This document shows positions 16,907-25,815 of a stretch of DNA of 26,708 nucleotides, one piece after another. Under the pieces are notes generated by a model. That model saw only the letters and a list, made by a program, of their open reading frames with translations. It did not search any database and was not told the DNA's origin. Positions within the stretch are counted from its first letter, which is position 1. Each line of letters begins with the position of its first letter. Both the position numbers and the translations under genes were made by a program. The stretch comes from Lachnospiraceae bacterium (lineage in GTDB: Bacteria; Bacillota_A; Clostridia; Lachnospirales; Lachnospiraceae): assembly GCA_017621115.1 (NCBI GenBank), contig JAGATU010000003.1:1-26708 (forward strand), in the 5' to 3' direction.

Positions 16907-16935
16907 ATTATAAGTGGTTATTTTGATGCTATCAA
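16907..16935 (-). promoter_or_regulatory. Sigma-A promoter of the DUF5050 gene
   Basis: Minus-strand TTGATA (plus 16930-16935), 17 bases, TATAAT (plus 16907-16912). The divergent pheA start is 60 bases away; on its side there is only a weak extended -10 (TGATATAAC near 16963-16971). Confidence 0.83.
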
Positions 16936-16995
16936 GAAGAATATTTTTGTGATACAATTAACTGATATAACAAGAATGGAAAATGGAGTATATAT

Positions 16996-18123
16996 ATGGA
17001 TTTAGCAGAATTACGTGCAAGACTGGATGAGATAGACAGCAGTATGGTTGAACTGTTTGAAAAGCGTATGGATATCTGCAGACAGGTTGCGGAAGACAAG
17101 ATAAAAACTGGTAAGAGAATACTTGATAAGGAGCGGGAGAGACAGAAGATACAAACAGTTTCTTCTCTTGCACACAGTGATTTTAATAAGACGGGTGTCA
17201 GTGAATTGTTTGAACAGATTATGGCAATAAGCCGTAAACTGCAGTATCAGGTTATTAACGAAAAAGGTGCTCACGGGAATCTTCCGTTTTTTGAAGTGGA
17301 GAAGTTGGATACGGATAAGGTCCGCGTGGTATTCCAGGGGGCAGACGGAGCATATTCACAAGCCGCCATGCATACCTATTTTGGAGAAGATATTGACAGT
17401 TTCCATGTAGAGACATTCCGTGATGCCATGGGTGCGATTGAAGAGGGACGCGCAGATTTTGCGGTTCTTCCGATTGAGAATTCAACAGCCGGTATTGTCA
17501 GCGAAATATATGATTTACTGGTAGAATACGAGAATTACATAGTCGGCGAGCAGGTGATTCCGATTCAGCACTGTCTGCTTACGGTTCCGGGTGCATCTAT
17601 CGAAGATATTGAGGTGGTTTATTCCCATCCGCAATCCCTGATGCAAAGCAGCCGTTTCCTTGCAGAACATTCTTCGTGGAAACAGATCAGTATGCAAAAT
17701 AATGCATTTGCGACTTCAAAGGTTGCAGACGATAAGGATGTTCATCAGGCTGCAATTGCAAGTGAATTTGCAGGTAAATTGTACGGACTGCAGGTTACAC
17801 AAAAAGGAATCCAGAACGATAAAAACAATTCTACAAGATTTATTATTGTTACCAATCAGAAGATATTTAGAAAAGATGCGGGTAAAGTCAGCATATGCTT
17901 TGAAGTGGCCCATGAAAGCGGTTCGTTGTACCATGCATTATCCCATTTTATTTACAATCACCTGAATGTCAGCAAGATTGAATCCAGACCGATTGAAAAC
18001 CGCAATTGGGAATATCGTTTCTTCCTTGATTTTGACGGCAATTTATCGGATTCAGCCGTTAAAAATGCGCTTCGCGGACTTCGTGAAGAAACATACAATC
18101 TGAAAATACTCGGAAATTACTAG
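16996..18123 (+). CDS. pheA: Chorismate mutase / prephenate dehydratase (P-protein)
   Basis: Bifunctional enzyme for phenylalanine synthesis, 375 residues, converting chorismate to prephenate and prephenate to phenylpyruvate. Residues 1-90 are an AroQ-type chorismate mutase (LRARLDEIDSSMVELFEKRM); 108-285 are the dehydratase, with FQGADGAYSQAA, PIENSTAGIV and the NNSTRF motif (Thr280, Arg281); 295-375 are an ACT domain with ESRP at 329-332, expected to bind phenylalanine for feedback inhibition. GGAG at 16985-16988 precedes the ATG by 7 bases. It leads a run of six rightward genes; the next one starts 14 bases after its stop. No T-box or attenuator is visible in the short leader. Confidence 0.97.
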   Translation: MDLAELRARLDEIDSSMVELFEKRMDICRQVAEDKIKTGKRILDKERERQKIQTVSSLAHSDFNKTGVSELFEQIMAISRKLQYQVINEKGAHGNLPFFEVEKLDTDKVRVVFQGADGAYSQAAMHTYFGEDIDSFHVETFRDAMGAIEEGRADFAVLPIENSTAGIVSEIYDLLVEYENYIVGEQVIPIQHCLLTVPGASIEDIEVVYSHPQSLMQSSRFLAEHSSWKQISMQNNAFATSKVADDKDVHQAAIASEFAGKLYGLQVTQKGIQNDKNNSTRFIIVTNQKIFRKDAGKVSICFEVAHESGSLYHALSHFIYNHLNVSKIESRPIENRNWEYRFFLDFDGNLSDSAVKNALRGLREETYNLKILGNY

Positions 18124-18137
18124 ACTTGGAGAAAATT

Positions 18138-19433
18138 ATGCGCGAAAGAGAATTATTGATTTATAAGGATTTTGGAGAAGACGGCAGGCTGCTTGAGGAC
18201 ATGGCCTGGCTGATGGAGCATTACAAAGATGAGTTCTATAATACGGAGGACGTAAAGGCTCTCTTGTATGAGTGCATGCATGAGTTGCTTGAAATGGCAG
18301 GGGATTTGGGATTCTACGGGAATCTCTGGCATTGTTATCTGACCAATCTTTTAGTGAATAACGAGAACAGTTACAGCCGTGCCTGTGAGATTGTCGGTAA
18401 TATCGAAGGAAATATTAATGCAGCGGTTCTGCAGGATATCGTTATTTTCAAAGAATTCTATGATTATGATTTTACGGATATGATGGATGCTTTGCAGGTA
18501 AAGGGATTTGAGTATATCCTCAACTATGAAGCAAAAGACGGAAAGAGCAAGGTTTATAATGCCAGAATCCGTGACCGTATCTGTACTTTGGCTGCTAAGT
18601 TTAAAGAAAACCAGTCACCGGATGAGATGAAGGACACACTGACAGAGTTTTATCGCGATTACGGTGTCGGTAAATTCGGTCTTAATAAGGCATTCCGTGT
18701 CATACATGAAGAAGACGGGGCCAGAATTGTACCTATCCGTAATATTGCGCATGTATCTTTGGATGATTTGGTTGGATATGAGATTCCAAAGAAGAAACTG
18801 GTTGAGAATACGGAAGCATTTGTTAACGGACGTAAGGCCAATAACTGTCTGTTGTTCGGAGATGCCGGTACCGGTAAATCATCCAGCATCAAGGCAATTG
18901 CCAATGCATACTATGACAAAGGGCTTCGTATTATTGAGATTTACAAGCATCAGTTTGAGGATTTGCTTGATGTTATTGCGCAGATTAAGAACCGCCATTA
19001 CAAATTTATTATTTATATGGATGACTTAAGTTTTGAAGATTTTGAGACAGAATATAAGTACTTGAAGGCTGTTATTGAGGGCGGACTTGAGAAGAAACCG
19101 GAGAATGTATTGATTTATGCAACCTCCAACCGCCGTCATCTTATCAGTGAAAGTTTTTCGGATAAAGAAGGCAGAAGGGATGATCTTCATGCTTCCGATA
19201 CGGTTCAGGAGAAGTTGTCATTGTTTGCACGATTTGGCGTATCTATTTTCTTCTGTGCACCGGATAAAAAGGAATTCAATACTATTGTAAAAACATTGGC
19301 TGAGCGTCACGGCATTACAATGCCGACAGAAGAACTTATTCTGGAAGCCAATAAATGGGAATTATCCCATGGCGGACTTTCCGGAAGAACGGCACAGCAG
19401 TTTATAGATTATTTACTGGGAACACAAATGTAA
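18138..19433 (+). CDS. DUF815 AAA+ ATPase
   Basis: A 431-residue cytosolic ATP-binding protein of the DUF815 family. The N-terminal half (1-200) is helical and has no recognisable motif. The AAA+ core has Walker A GDAGTGKSS (Lys247), Walker B FIIYMDDLSF (Asp295, Asp296), a sensor-1-like YATSNRRHL, and a C-terminal helical part rich in acidic and hydrophobic residues (TMPTEELILEANKWELSHGGLSGRTA). Function is unknown; some members sit near genes for DNA or stress functions but no target is known. ATG 18138 was chosen because GGAG lies 6 bases upstream; a TTG at 18126 has none. It follows pheA by 14 bases and precedes the ppx-like gene by 15. Confidence 0.92.
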   Translation: MRERELLIYKDFGEDGRLLEDMAWLMEHYKDEFYNTEDVKALLYECMHELLEMAGDLGFYGNLWHCYLTNLLVNNENSYSRACEIVGNIEGNINAAVLQDIVIFKEFYDYDFTDMMDALQVKGFEYILNYEAKDGKSKVYNARIRDRICTLAAKFKENQSPDEMKDTLTEFYRDYGVGKFGLNKAFRVIHEEDGARIVPIRNIAHVSLDDLVGYEIPKKKLVENTEAFVNGRKANNCLLFGDAGTGKSSSIKAIANAYYDKGLRIIEIYKHQFEDLLDVIAQIKNRHYKFIIYMDDLSFEDFETEYKYLKAVIEGGLEKKPENVLIYATSNRRHLISESFSDKEGRRDDLHASDTVQEKLSLFARFGVSIFFCAPDKKEFNTIVKTLAERHGITMPTEELILEANKWELSHGGLSGRTAQQFIDYLLGTQM

Positions 19434-19448
19434 AAGGCAGGGATTGCA

Positions 19449-20993
19449 ATGGGTGTAAAAATGTTTGCAGCGATTGATGTGGGGTCGTACATGCTGCATC
19501 TGAAAGTGTTTGAATTTTTACCTTCAAATGTTATGAAAGAGGTGGATTCCGTCCGCTATGGTATTGATTTGGGAACGGAGACTTTTGCTACAGGCAAATT
19601 GTCTTCTGCAAAAGTGGCGGAGCTTTGTAAGGTTCTTTCCGATTTTGCGGGCATTATGAAATCATATGGTGTAACGCAGTATGTGGCATATGGTACAAGT
19701 GCCATCCGTGAGACTACCAATACGAATGTGTTGCTGGATTTAATTGAGCAGAGAACGGGAATCAAAATCGATATTTTGAGTAATTCCAGACAACGTTTTT
19801 TGACTTATAAATCCGTGGCTTCCATAGGTGAAGATTTCAATAAAATTATCCAGAAAGGTACTGCAATTCTCGATATCGGCGGTGGCAGTATCCAGTTGTC
19901 CGTGTTTGAAAATGATACTCTGGTTGCAACCCAGAATATTAAGCTCGGTGTTTTGCGTTTACAGGAGAGACTCCACGTCCTTACTTCGGTGAATGCCAAG
20001 TATGAGATGCTTTTGGATGAGATGATTGACTCCCAATTTGAACTCTTTAAGAAATTGTATTTAAAGGACCGTCAGATTGAGAATATGATTATCGTAGATG
20101 ACCATGTGTCCAATCTTTTACAGAACGGAATGCTTGGCGGGGAAAAGGCAGGCTATATTGACGATGAAGCTTATGAGCAGTTCCATAATGCATTATGGAA
20201 TGATTCCATGTTTGATAAACAAAGACGTTACGGACTGGATGAAGAAAGTGTAACCAAACTTCAGATTTCCGCTGCACTAATCCGCAAAGCCGTGAAACTT
20301 ACAAATGCCAATTTGATTTGGGCGCCGGGTATTTCCATGTGTGACGGAATGGCATTTGAATATGGTGAGGACCACCGTCTGCTTAAAAGAAACCATGATT
20401 TTGAAGAAGATATCATTGCCTGCGCAAAGAATATCAGTAAGCGTTACATGGGAAGTGTAAAACGTGAGCAGACTCTGGAAACGATTACCATGCAGATATT
20501 CGACAGTTTAAAGAAGAAAAGCGGTCTTGTAACACGTGACAGGCTTTTGCTTAGAATTGCAGCTATTTTACATGATTGCGGCAAATATATCAGTCTGTAT
20601 AATCTTGCGGACTGCAGTTACAACATTATTATGTCCACGGAAATTATCGGTCTTTCCCATGAAGAAAGAGAAATTGTGGCTAATGTGGTTAAATTTAACC
20701 ATATGGAATTTGATTCCTATGAAAATGTCGCAGGAGAGCAGTTTATTAGCGGAGAACAGTATCTTAGGATTGCCAAACTGACCGCTATTTTACGTGTGGC
20801 AAACGGCCTTGACAGAAGCCATAAGCAGAAATTTAAGAATATTAAGGCTTCCGTTAAGGATAAAGAATTTATAATAACCGTACATACGGATAAAGATATT
20901 ACACTGGAAAAAGGTCTGTTAAAAGAACGTGCGAATTTCTTTGAGGAAGTATTCTTTTTAAAACCGGTTATTATGCAGCAGAAGGGAAGATAA
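19449..20993 (+). CDS. ppx: Ppx/GppA-family phosphatase with HD domain
   Basis: A 514-residue exopolyphosphatase-like protein. Residues 1-300 are the two actin-like Ppx/GppA domains with Glu88 in TSAIRE and LDIGGGSIQ. Residues 310-514 form an HD-type domain with HDCGKY (His375-Asp376) and a later HEEREIVANVVKFNH. The first motif reads DVGSYMLHL, where most Ppx enzymes have DxGSNS; the Asn is replaced by Tyr14. It lies 1 base before ppk1, so the pair probably manages polyphosphate, with one making and one hydrolysing it. AAGGCAGGG precedes ATG 19449. It could act on pppGpp or be regulatory instead of a classic exopolyphosphatase. Confidence 0.9.
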   Translation: MGVKMFAAIDVGSYMLHLKVFEFLPSNVMKEVDSVRYGIDLGTETFATGKLSSAKVAELCKVLSDFAGIMKSYGVTQYVAYGTSAIRETTNTNVLLDLIEQRTGIKIDILSNSRQRFLTYKSVASIGEDFNKIIQKGTAILDIGGGSIQLSVFENDTLVATQNIKLGVLRLQERLHVLTSVNAKYEMLLDEMIDSQFELFKKLYLKDRQIENMIIVDDHVSNLLQNGMLGGEKAGYIDDEAYEQFHNALWNDSMFDKQRRYGLDEESVTKLQISAALIRKAVKLTNANLIWAPGISMCDGMAFEYGEDHRLLKRNHDFEEDIIACAKNISKRYMGSVKREQTLETITMQIFDSLKKKSGLVTRDRLLLRIAAILHDCGKYISLYNLADCSYNIIMSTEIIGLSHEEREIVANVVKFNHMEFDSYENVAGEQFISGEQYLRIAKLTAILRVANGLDRSHKQKFKNIKASVKDKEFIITVHTDKDITLEKGLLKERANFFEEVFFLKPVIMQQKGR

Positions 20994-20994
20994 A

Positions 20995-23151
20995 ATGGGA
21001 GATAAGAGATTGGGGAATCCTGAGAATTTTTATAATAGAGAATTAAGCTGGCTTTTATTTGATAAACGAGTACTCAGTGAAGCCTTTGATAAGCAGATTC
21101 CTTTATTTGAAAGGCTTAAGTTTGTGAGTATTACTTCTTCCAATCTGGATGAATTTTTTATGGTACGAGTGGCTTCGCTTAAAGATATGGTTAATGCGGG
21201 TTACACTAAGCCGGACATTGCCGGTATGAATGCCAAAGAGCAGCTTACAAAAATAAGTGAAGAAGCTCATAAACTCGTGGAACTTCAGTACGATACATAT
21301 AACCGTACTTTGCTTCCGCAGCTGAAGGCAAACGGACTACATATTATCGCAAGCCATGAGAAGTTGAATAAGGAGCAGGGACAGTTTGTTGACCGTTATT
21401 TTGAAGAAAATGTATATCCGGTATTAACACCGATGGCAGTAGACTCTTCCCGTCCATTTCCGTTAATCCGTAATAAATCGTTGAATATCGGAGCGCTTTT
21501 ACGTAAGAAAAAAGAAGGGAAGGAAGACGAACTGGATTTTGCAACCGTTCAGGTTCCGAGTGTACTCCCGAGATTTGTTCTGTTGCCGCAAAAAGGCGAT
21601 CTGCAAACCGTTATCTTACTTGAGGAAATAATTGAAAGAAACATTCATAAATTATTCCTGAATTATGATATTGTAACGGCTTGTCCGTTCCGTATTATGC
21701 GTAATGCCGACCTTACAATTGAAGAGGATGAAGCTGAAGATTTATTAAAAGAGATTGAAAAGCAGATTAAGAAGCGCCAGTGGGGCCAGGCTATCCGCCT
21801 GGAAATACGTCAGGGAATGGATAAGAAGCTTCTTAAATTAATCCGTCGGGAACTTGAGGTAACCAATGAAGATATTTACGAGATTAACGGTCCTCTTGAT
21901 TTGACATTTCTTATGAAAATGTATGGACTCGAAGGATTTGAAGAACATAAGAACAAGGTATTTACACCACAGCCGGTAATGGAGATTGCGGAAGGTAAGA
22001 GTATTTTTGAGTGTATCCGCGAAGGGGATATCCTGATGCACCATCCGTACCAGAGTTTTTCGCCGGTGGTTAATTTTATCAAAGAAGCATCCCAGGATGA
22101 AAATGTTCTTGCCATTAAGCAGACATTATACCGTGTCAGCGGTAATTCGCCGATTATTTCGGCGCTGGCACAGGCTGCTGAGAATGGTAAGCAGGTAACG
22201 GTTCTGGTAGAACTCAAGGCCAGATTTGATGAGGAAAATAATATTGTCTGGGCTAAGAAACTGGAACATGCAGGTTGCCATGTATTGTATGGTCTGGTCG
22301 GTCTTAAGACACATAGTAAGATTACACTTGTTGTAAGAAAAGAAGAAGACGGAATCAGACGGTATGTGCATCTGGGAACCGGTAATTACAATGATGCAAC
22401 CGCCAAATTATACACCGATATAGGTTTATTTACCTGTAAGGAAGAATTCGGTGAAGATGCTACTGCGGTATTCAATATGCTTTCCGGTTATTCCGAACCG
22501 TTATCTTGGAACCGCTTGGGAGTTGCACCTCTTTGGCTTAAGGATAAATTTTTACAGTTAATCGAACGTGAAAAAATGAATGCGCAGAAAGGATATCCGG
22601 CAAAAATTATTGCCAAAGTGAATTCTTTATGTGATAAGGATATAATTACCGCATTGTATGAAGCATCCTGTGCCGGAGTTTCCGTTGATTTGATTGTACG
22701 TGGTATTTGTTGTCTTCGCGTAGGAATTCCGGGTGTCAGTGAGAATATACGGGTTCGCTCGATTGTGGGTAATTTCCTGGAACACAGCCGTATATTCTAT
22801 TTTGAAAACAATGGTAAGCCTGAAGTATTTTGCGGAAGTGCCGATTGGATGCCGCGTAATCTCGAAAGACGAGTGGAGATTTTGTTCCCGATAGAAGATG
22901 CAGGATTAAAGGATAAGATTATTCATATTTTAGAAATGGAGCTTGCAGATACAAAGAAAGCACATATATTGCAAGCAGACGGAACTTACCGTAAACCGGA
23001 TAAACGCGGACGCAAATTGTTGAGTTCACAGGATGAATTTTGCAGGGAAGCAAAGCAGGAAGCCAAAAGCGACAGTATGAACCGTATGAAATTCGGATAT
23101 GCAACAGGTTCTTCCAGACGTTTTATTCCGAAGACACCTATTTCAGATTAA
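20995..23151 (+). CDS. ppk1: Polyphosphate kinase 1
   Basis: Transfers the gamma phosphate of ATP to polyphosphate, reversibly; 718 residues, a usual length. The phospho-acceptor His440 (GLKTHSKIT) and His597 (EHSRIFYF) keep the same spacing as E. coli His435 and His592. VHLGTGNYNDATAKLYTDIGLF and the N-terminal NRELSWLLFDKRVLSEA are family hallmarks. AGGGAAGAT upstream overlaps the end of ppx, and the start lies 1 base after the ppx stop, so translation is probably coupled. It is followed 33 bases later by maf. The C-terminal 60 residues are basic and appear less conserved. Confidence 0.97.
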   Translation: MGDKRLGNPENFYNRELSWLLFDKRVLSEAFDKQIPLFERLKFVSITSSNLDEFFMVRVASLKDMVNAGYTKPDIAGMNAKEQLTKISEEAHKLVELQYDTYNRTLLPQLKANGLHIIASHEKLNKEQGQFVDRYFEENVYPVLTPMAVDSSRPFPLIRNKSLNIGALLRKKKEGKEDELDFATVQVPSVLPRFVLLPQKGDLQTVILLEEIIERNIHKLFLNYDIVTACPFRIMRNADLTIEEDEAEDLLKEIEKQIKKRQWGQAIRLEIRQGMDKKLLKLIRRELEVTNEDIYEINGPLDLTFLMKMYGLEGFEEHKNKVFTPQPVMEIAEGKSIFECIREGDILMHHPYQSFSPVVNFIKEASQDENVLAIKQTLYRVSGNSPIISALAQAAENGKQVTVLVELKARFDEENNIVWAKKLEHAGCHVLYGLVGLKTHSKITLVVRKEEDGIRRYVHLGTGNYNDATAKLYTDIGLFTCKEEFGEDATAVFNMLSGYSEPLSWNRLGVAPLWLKDKFLQLIEREKMNAQKGYPAKIIAKVNSLCDKDIITALYEASCAGVSVDLIVRGICCLRVGIPGVSENIRVRSIVGNFLEHSRIFYFENNGKPEVFCGSADWMPRNLERRVEILFPIEDAGLKDKIIHILEMELADTKKAHILQADGTYRKPDKRGRKLLSSQDEFCREAKQEAKSDSMNRMKFGYATGSSRRFIPKTPISD

Positions 23152-23184
23152 TAAGAGATTAAATAATAGGGAGAATAAAGAGTT

Positions 23185-23763
23185 ATGAGAGAATTTGTTT
23201 TGGCATCGGCTTCTCCGCGAAGAAAAGAACTGTTATCGCAAATCGGAATTGATTTCAGAATTGATGTAAGCAATGCAGAAGAGAATACAGTGAGTTTGGA
23301 ACCGGGAGAGATTGTCAAAGATCTGTCGTATACCAAAGCGATGGAAGTCTATGGCAGACAGAAGGATAATGTGGTTGTAATCGGGGCCGATACTATTGTA
23401 TATTCGAATGGAAAGGTATTAGGTAAGCCGAAAGATATGCAGGAAGCTTATACGATGATTCATAGCTTACAGGGAGCGGTTCATCAGGTATATACAGGTG
23501 TAACGCTTGTCTGGCAGGAGAATGCTGATACAAGACATGCATCATTTTATGAGATGACTGAGGTGGAACTTTATCCGATGAATGAAGAAGAGATTCTTCA
23601 ATACATTGCCATGAAAGAACCATATGACAAGGCCGGAGGATATGCCGTGCAAGGGTATTTTGCAAGATATGTTAAGGGCATAAACGGTGATTACAATAAT
23701 GTTGTGGGACTTCCGGTAGGAAGACTTTATCAAGAATTAACTAGCCTGAATCTATTATCATAA
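23185..23763 (+). CDS. maf: Maf-family nucleoside triphosphate pyrophosphatase
   Basis: Cytosolic enzyme of 192 residues that hydrolyses non-canonical or specific nucleoside triphosphates to monophosphates (dTTP/UTP and m7GTP are typical substrates for the family). It has SASPRRKELL near the start, GADTIVYSNGKVLGKP, and DKAGGYAVQG followed by YNNVVGLP. The historical name is septum formation inhibitor. Which substrate it uses is not certain. A GGGAGAATAAAG site precedes the ATG. It is between ppk1 and the acidic small gene, at 33 and 17 bases. Confidence 0.95.
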   Translation: MREFVLASASPRRKELLSQIGIDFRIDVSNAEENTVSLEPGEIVKDLSYTKAMEVYGRQKDNVVVIGADTIVYSNGKVLGKPKDMQEAYTMIHSLQGAVHQVYTGVTLVWQENADTRHASFYEMTEVELYPMNEEEILQYIAMKEPYDKAGGYAVQGYFARYVKGINGDYNNVVGLPVGRLYQELTSLNLLS

Positions 23764-23780
23764 TTATAGGAGGATTGAAT

Positions 23781-24041
23781 ATGCAGGGATATGATGAGGC
23801 TGTAGTAAACTGTTTTTTAAAAAATCAGGAGCAGATGTTTCCGGAACCGGTAGCGGATTCTTATGAAGAAGCGGAAGCATTCTTGGAAGAATGTATGGCA
23901 GTAGTTGTAAATTCCAAGAAAGAAGTATGGGAATATTTTGATGAAGAATGCATTGACATGGAAGGAGCCGATGAGGATGAGATTCTTGAAGCGTCAGAAG
24001 TGTTTGATGTTGGGGATGGAAGATATTTAATAGTAGAATAG
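23781..24041 (+). CDS. Small very acidic protein, function unknown
   Basis: An 86-residue protein with 26 Asp/Glu and only 4 Lys/Arg, mostly helical by appearance, ending GDGRYLIVE. Three Cys residues are present and no membrane segment. I believe similar small proteins occur in other Lachnospiraceae, but I could not search. ATG 23781 follows a perfect AGGAGG by 7 bases, strong evidence that it is a real gene; a TTG two codons earlier is not needed. It is the last gene of the pheA-to-maf run, before a terminator. Confidence 0.8.
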   Translation: MQGYDEAVVNCFLKNQEQMFPEPVADSYEEAEAFLEECMAVVVNSKKEVWEYFDEECIDMEGADEDEILEASEVFDVGDGRYLIVE

Positions 24042-24042
24042 T

Positions 24043-24107
24043 AAAAAGTGGTTTGATATGAGCAGGCTTCCGATAGCAGGGTTGCTTCATAAATCAAACC
24101 ACTTTTT
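24043..24107. terminator. Long terminator closing the pheA-ppk run
   Basis: A perfect 15-bp stem (24043-24057 with 24093-24107) holds an inner ATGAGCA / TGCTTCAT pairing in its 35-base loop. Five A residues start one arm and five T end the other. It begins 1 base after the small gene stop and should also end the convergent HAD transcript. Confidence 0.9.
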
Positions 24108-24116
24108 ATTTGTATT

Positions 24117-24929
24117 TTAGACGAGGATATATTTGTAAATAATATCGGCAAGTCCGGATTCGTCATTGCTGCGTGTGGTAATAATATCGGCATGTTTTTT
24201 GACTTCTTCGGTGCCGTTGCACATAACAATGGCACATCCTGAAGCCTGTAACATGGATAAATCATTTTCGGCATCACCGGCTGCAAAAGAATCGGAAAGA
24301 GGAATGTTAAGATAGTTACATAGGTATTGCAGTGAATTACCTTTGCCGGCTTCTTTGGCAAATACCTCCAGGTAATACGGATTGGAAAAAACAGTCTGCA
24401 GACGGTCGCCATATACCTGCTCAAGTAATGTCTGGATTCCGGCAATCCGGGCATGATCATGTAAATCAATGAGCAGAAGTTTATGCGGCGGCTGTGTAAG
24501 GATTTTCAAAGGGGAATCGGAAAGTATCAGCGGAAGATGAATGCGCTGTCTGTAATAAGCAATTTCTTCATCCTCAGTTGCAGTTACAATCGAATCCGAA
24601 GTATATGTCTGTACATGAACATTGTGTTCTTTTGCAAAATTCCAGATGTCAGAGACATCTTTAAAAGATACACGGATTTCATGTACGGTTTCCTTTGTGT
24701 CACAATTGTAAATAACGGCGCCGTTACTTGCAATGATAAATACATTAGGAAAATCCATACCGGCAAGTTCCTTCACTTCCAGAATACTGTCAAGCGGACG
24801 ACCGGAAGAGAGTACAAGATAATGTCCCTGGGAGGTCATATCCTGCAGGGCTTTTTTCATTTCTTCATCTATCTGCGAACGGTTATTAAGTAATGTGCCG
24901 TCCAAATCTGTAAATAATATTTTCTTCAT
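24117..24929 (-). CDS. Cof-type HAD-IIB phosphatase
   Basis: A 270-residue HAD-superfamily hydrolase, Cof/YbiV-like, probably a phosphatase of sugar phosphates or related small molecules. Motif I is DLDGT (Asp8, Asp10), motif II SSGRP, and motif IV GDAENDLSM near residue 218. The cap domain lies between about 85 and 185. Substrate not predictable. AAAGGAATAAGC precedes the ATG. It is the last gene of a leftward run, 11 bases after the PHP gene. Confidence 0.94.
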   Translation of the reverse strand: MKKILFTDLDGTLLNNRSQIDEEMKKALQDMTSQGHYLVLSSGRPLDSILEVKELAGMDFPNVFIIASNGAVIYNCDTKETVHEIRVSFKDVSDIWNFAKEHNVHVQTYTSDSIVTATEDEEIAYYRQRIHLPLILSDSPLKILTQPPHKLLLIDLHDHARIAGIQTLLEQVYGDRLQTVFSNPYYLEVFAKEAGKGNSLQYLCNYLNIPLSDSFAAGDAENDLSMLQASGCAIVMCNGTEEVKKHADIITTRSNDESGLADIIYKYILV

Positions 24930-24940
24930 TGCTTATTCCT

Positions 24941-25813
24941 TTATTCGGGAAATAATTCGTTTTTCTTAGCAATTAAATTATCCAGAACTTCCTGCGGTAC
25001 ATGAAGCCGTCCATAACCGGTTCCGAGTTCCAAGCCCGGTTTGGCTTTGCCGTGGAAATCGGAGCCTCCACTGATAAGAAGACCATTATCTTTTGCGAGT
25101 TTGCAGAGTTTGGCTTCTTCGGAAGGCGTGTGAGTACAATATATGGCTTCCATGGCTACAAGTCCTGCTTCTTTTAAATTGTCGATTAGCTGTTGTAATC
25201 TAGCATCTCCCATACCGTATTGCATCGGGTGTGCAAGAACCGGAAGACCGTTAGCTGACAGGATAAAGCGGACGCCTTCGTCGGGTGTTATTTTCTTGCG
25301 TGGAATAAAACAGGGACCATGGTCACCGATATAACGTTCAAAGGCTTCTTTTAAGGATTTGACATAGCCTTTTTTGACCATTAGTCTTGCGTAATGTGCA
25401 CGGGTAATAACGGAATCAGGAAATTCGGTTGTCAGCTCATCATAAGTGAGTGGCATCCCATATTCGGCTAATTTGTCACACATTTCAAGATTACGGTTAA
25501 TGCGAGCATTGGCGAATCTTTGTATTCGTTCACGGAATGCAGGCTGTTCTTTATCAATAAACAAACCAACAATATGAATGTCCTTGCCTTCGTATGCGGT
25601 GGATAATTCAATTCCGGGAATAACGGTAACAGAAGTGCCTTTTGCGGCTTCTAACGCTTCATCAATTCCGTCCACGGTATCATGGTCGGTTAGGGCGAAT
25701 GCGGTTACCCCCTGTTTTATTGCATAAGAAACTAAATCAGACGGAGAGAAACTTCCGTCTGATTTGTCTGAGTGTACATGTAAGTCTATTTTAAAGTCAT
25801 TGTATGAATTCAT
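24941..25813 (-). CDS. PHP-domain phosphoesterase (RNase AM/YciV-like)
   Basis: A 290-residue PHP-domain protein with the metal-binding motifs DLHVHSDKSDGSFSP near the N-terminus, LTDHDTVDG, IPGIELS, the middle LAHPMQYG and the C-terminal GSDFHG. This layout matches the RNase AM/YciV group, which removes nucleotides from 5' ends of RNA or acts on 3',5'-nucleoside bisphosphates. It starts 2 bases after the stop of the ABC-F gene; the ribosome binding site GAGGACGAG lies within the end of that gene. The downstream HAD gene is 11 bases away, so the three form one operon. Confidence 0.93.
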   Translation of the reverse strand: MNSYNDFKIDLHVHSDKSDGSFSPSDLVSYAIKQGVTAFALTDHDTVDGIDEALEAAKGTSVTVIPGIELSTAYEGKDIHIVGLFIDKEQPAFRERIQRFANARINRNLEMCDKLAEYGMPLTYDELTTEFPDSVITRAHYARLMVKKGYVKSLKEAFERYIGDHGPCFIPRKKITPDEGVRFILSANGLPVLAHPMQYGMGDARLQQLIDNLKEAGLVAMEAIYCTHTPSEEAKLCKLAKDNGLLISGGSDFHGKAKPGLELGTGYGRLHVPQEVLDNLIAKKNELFPE

Positions 25814-25815
25814 AA

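Noticed and set aside
23861..24469. A 202-codon minus-strand frame across the small acidic gene, a terminator and part of the HAD gene
   Set aside because: It crosses the 15-bp terminator and overlaps two better-supported genes in other frames.
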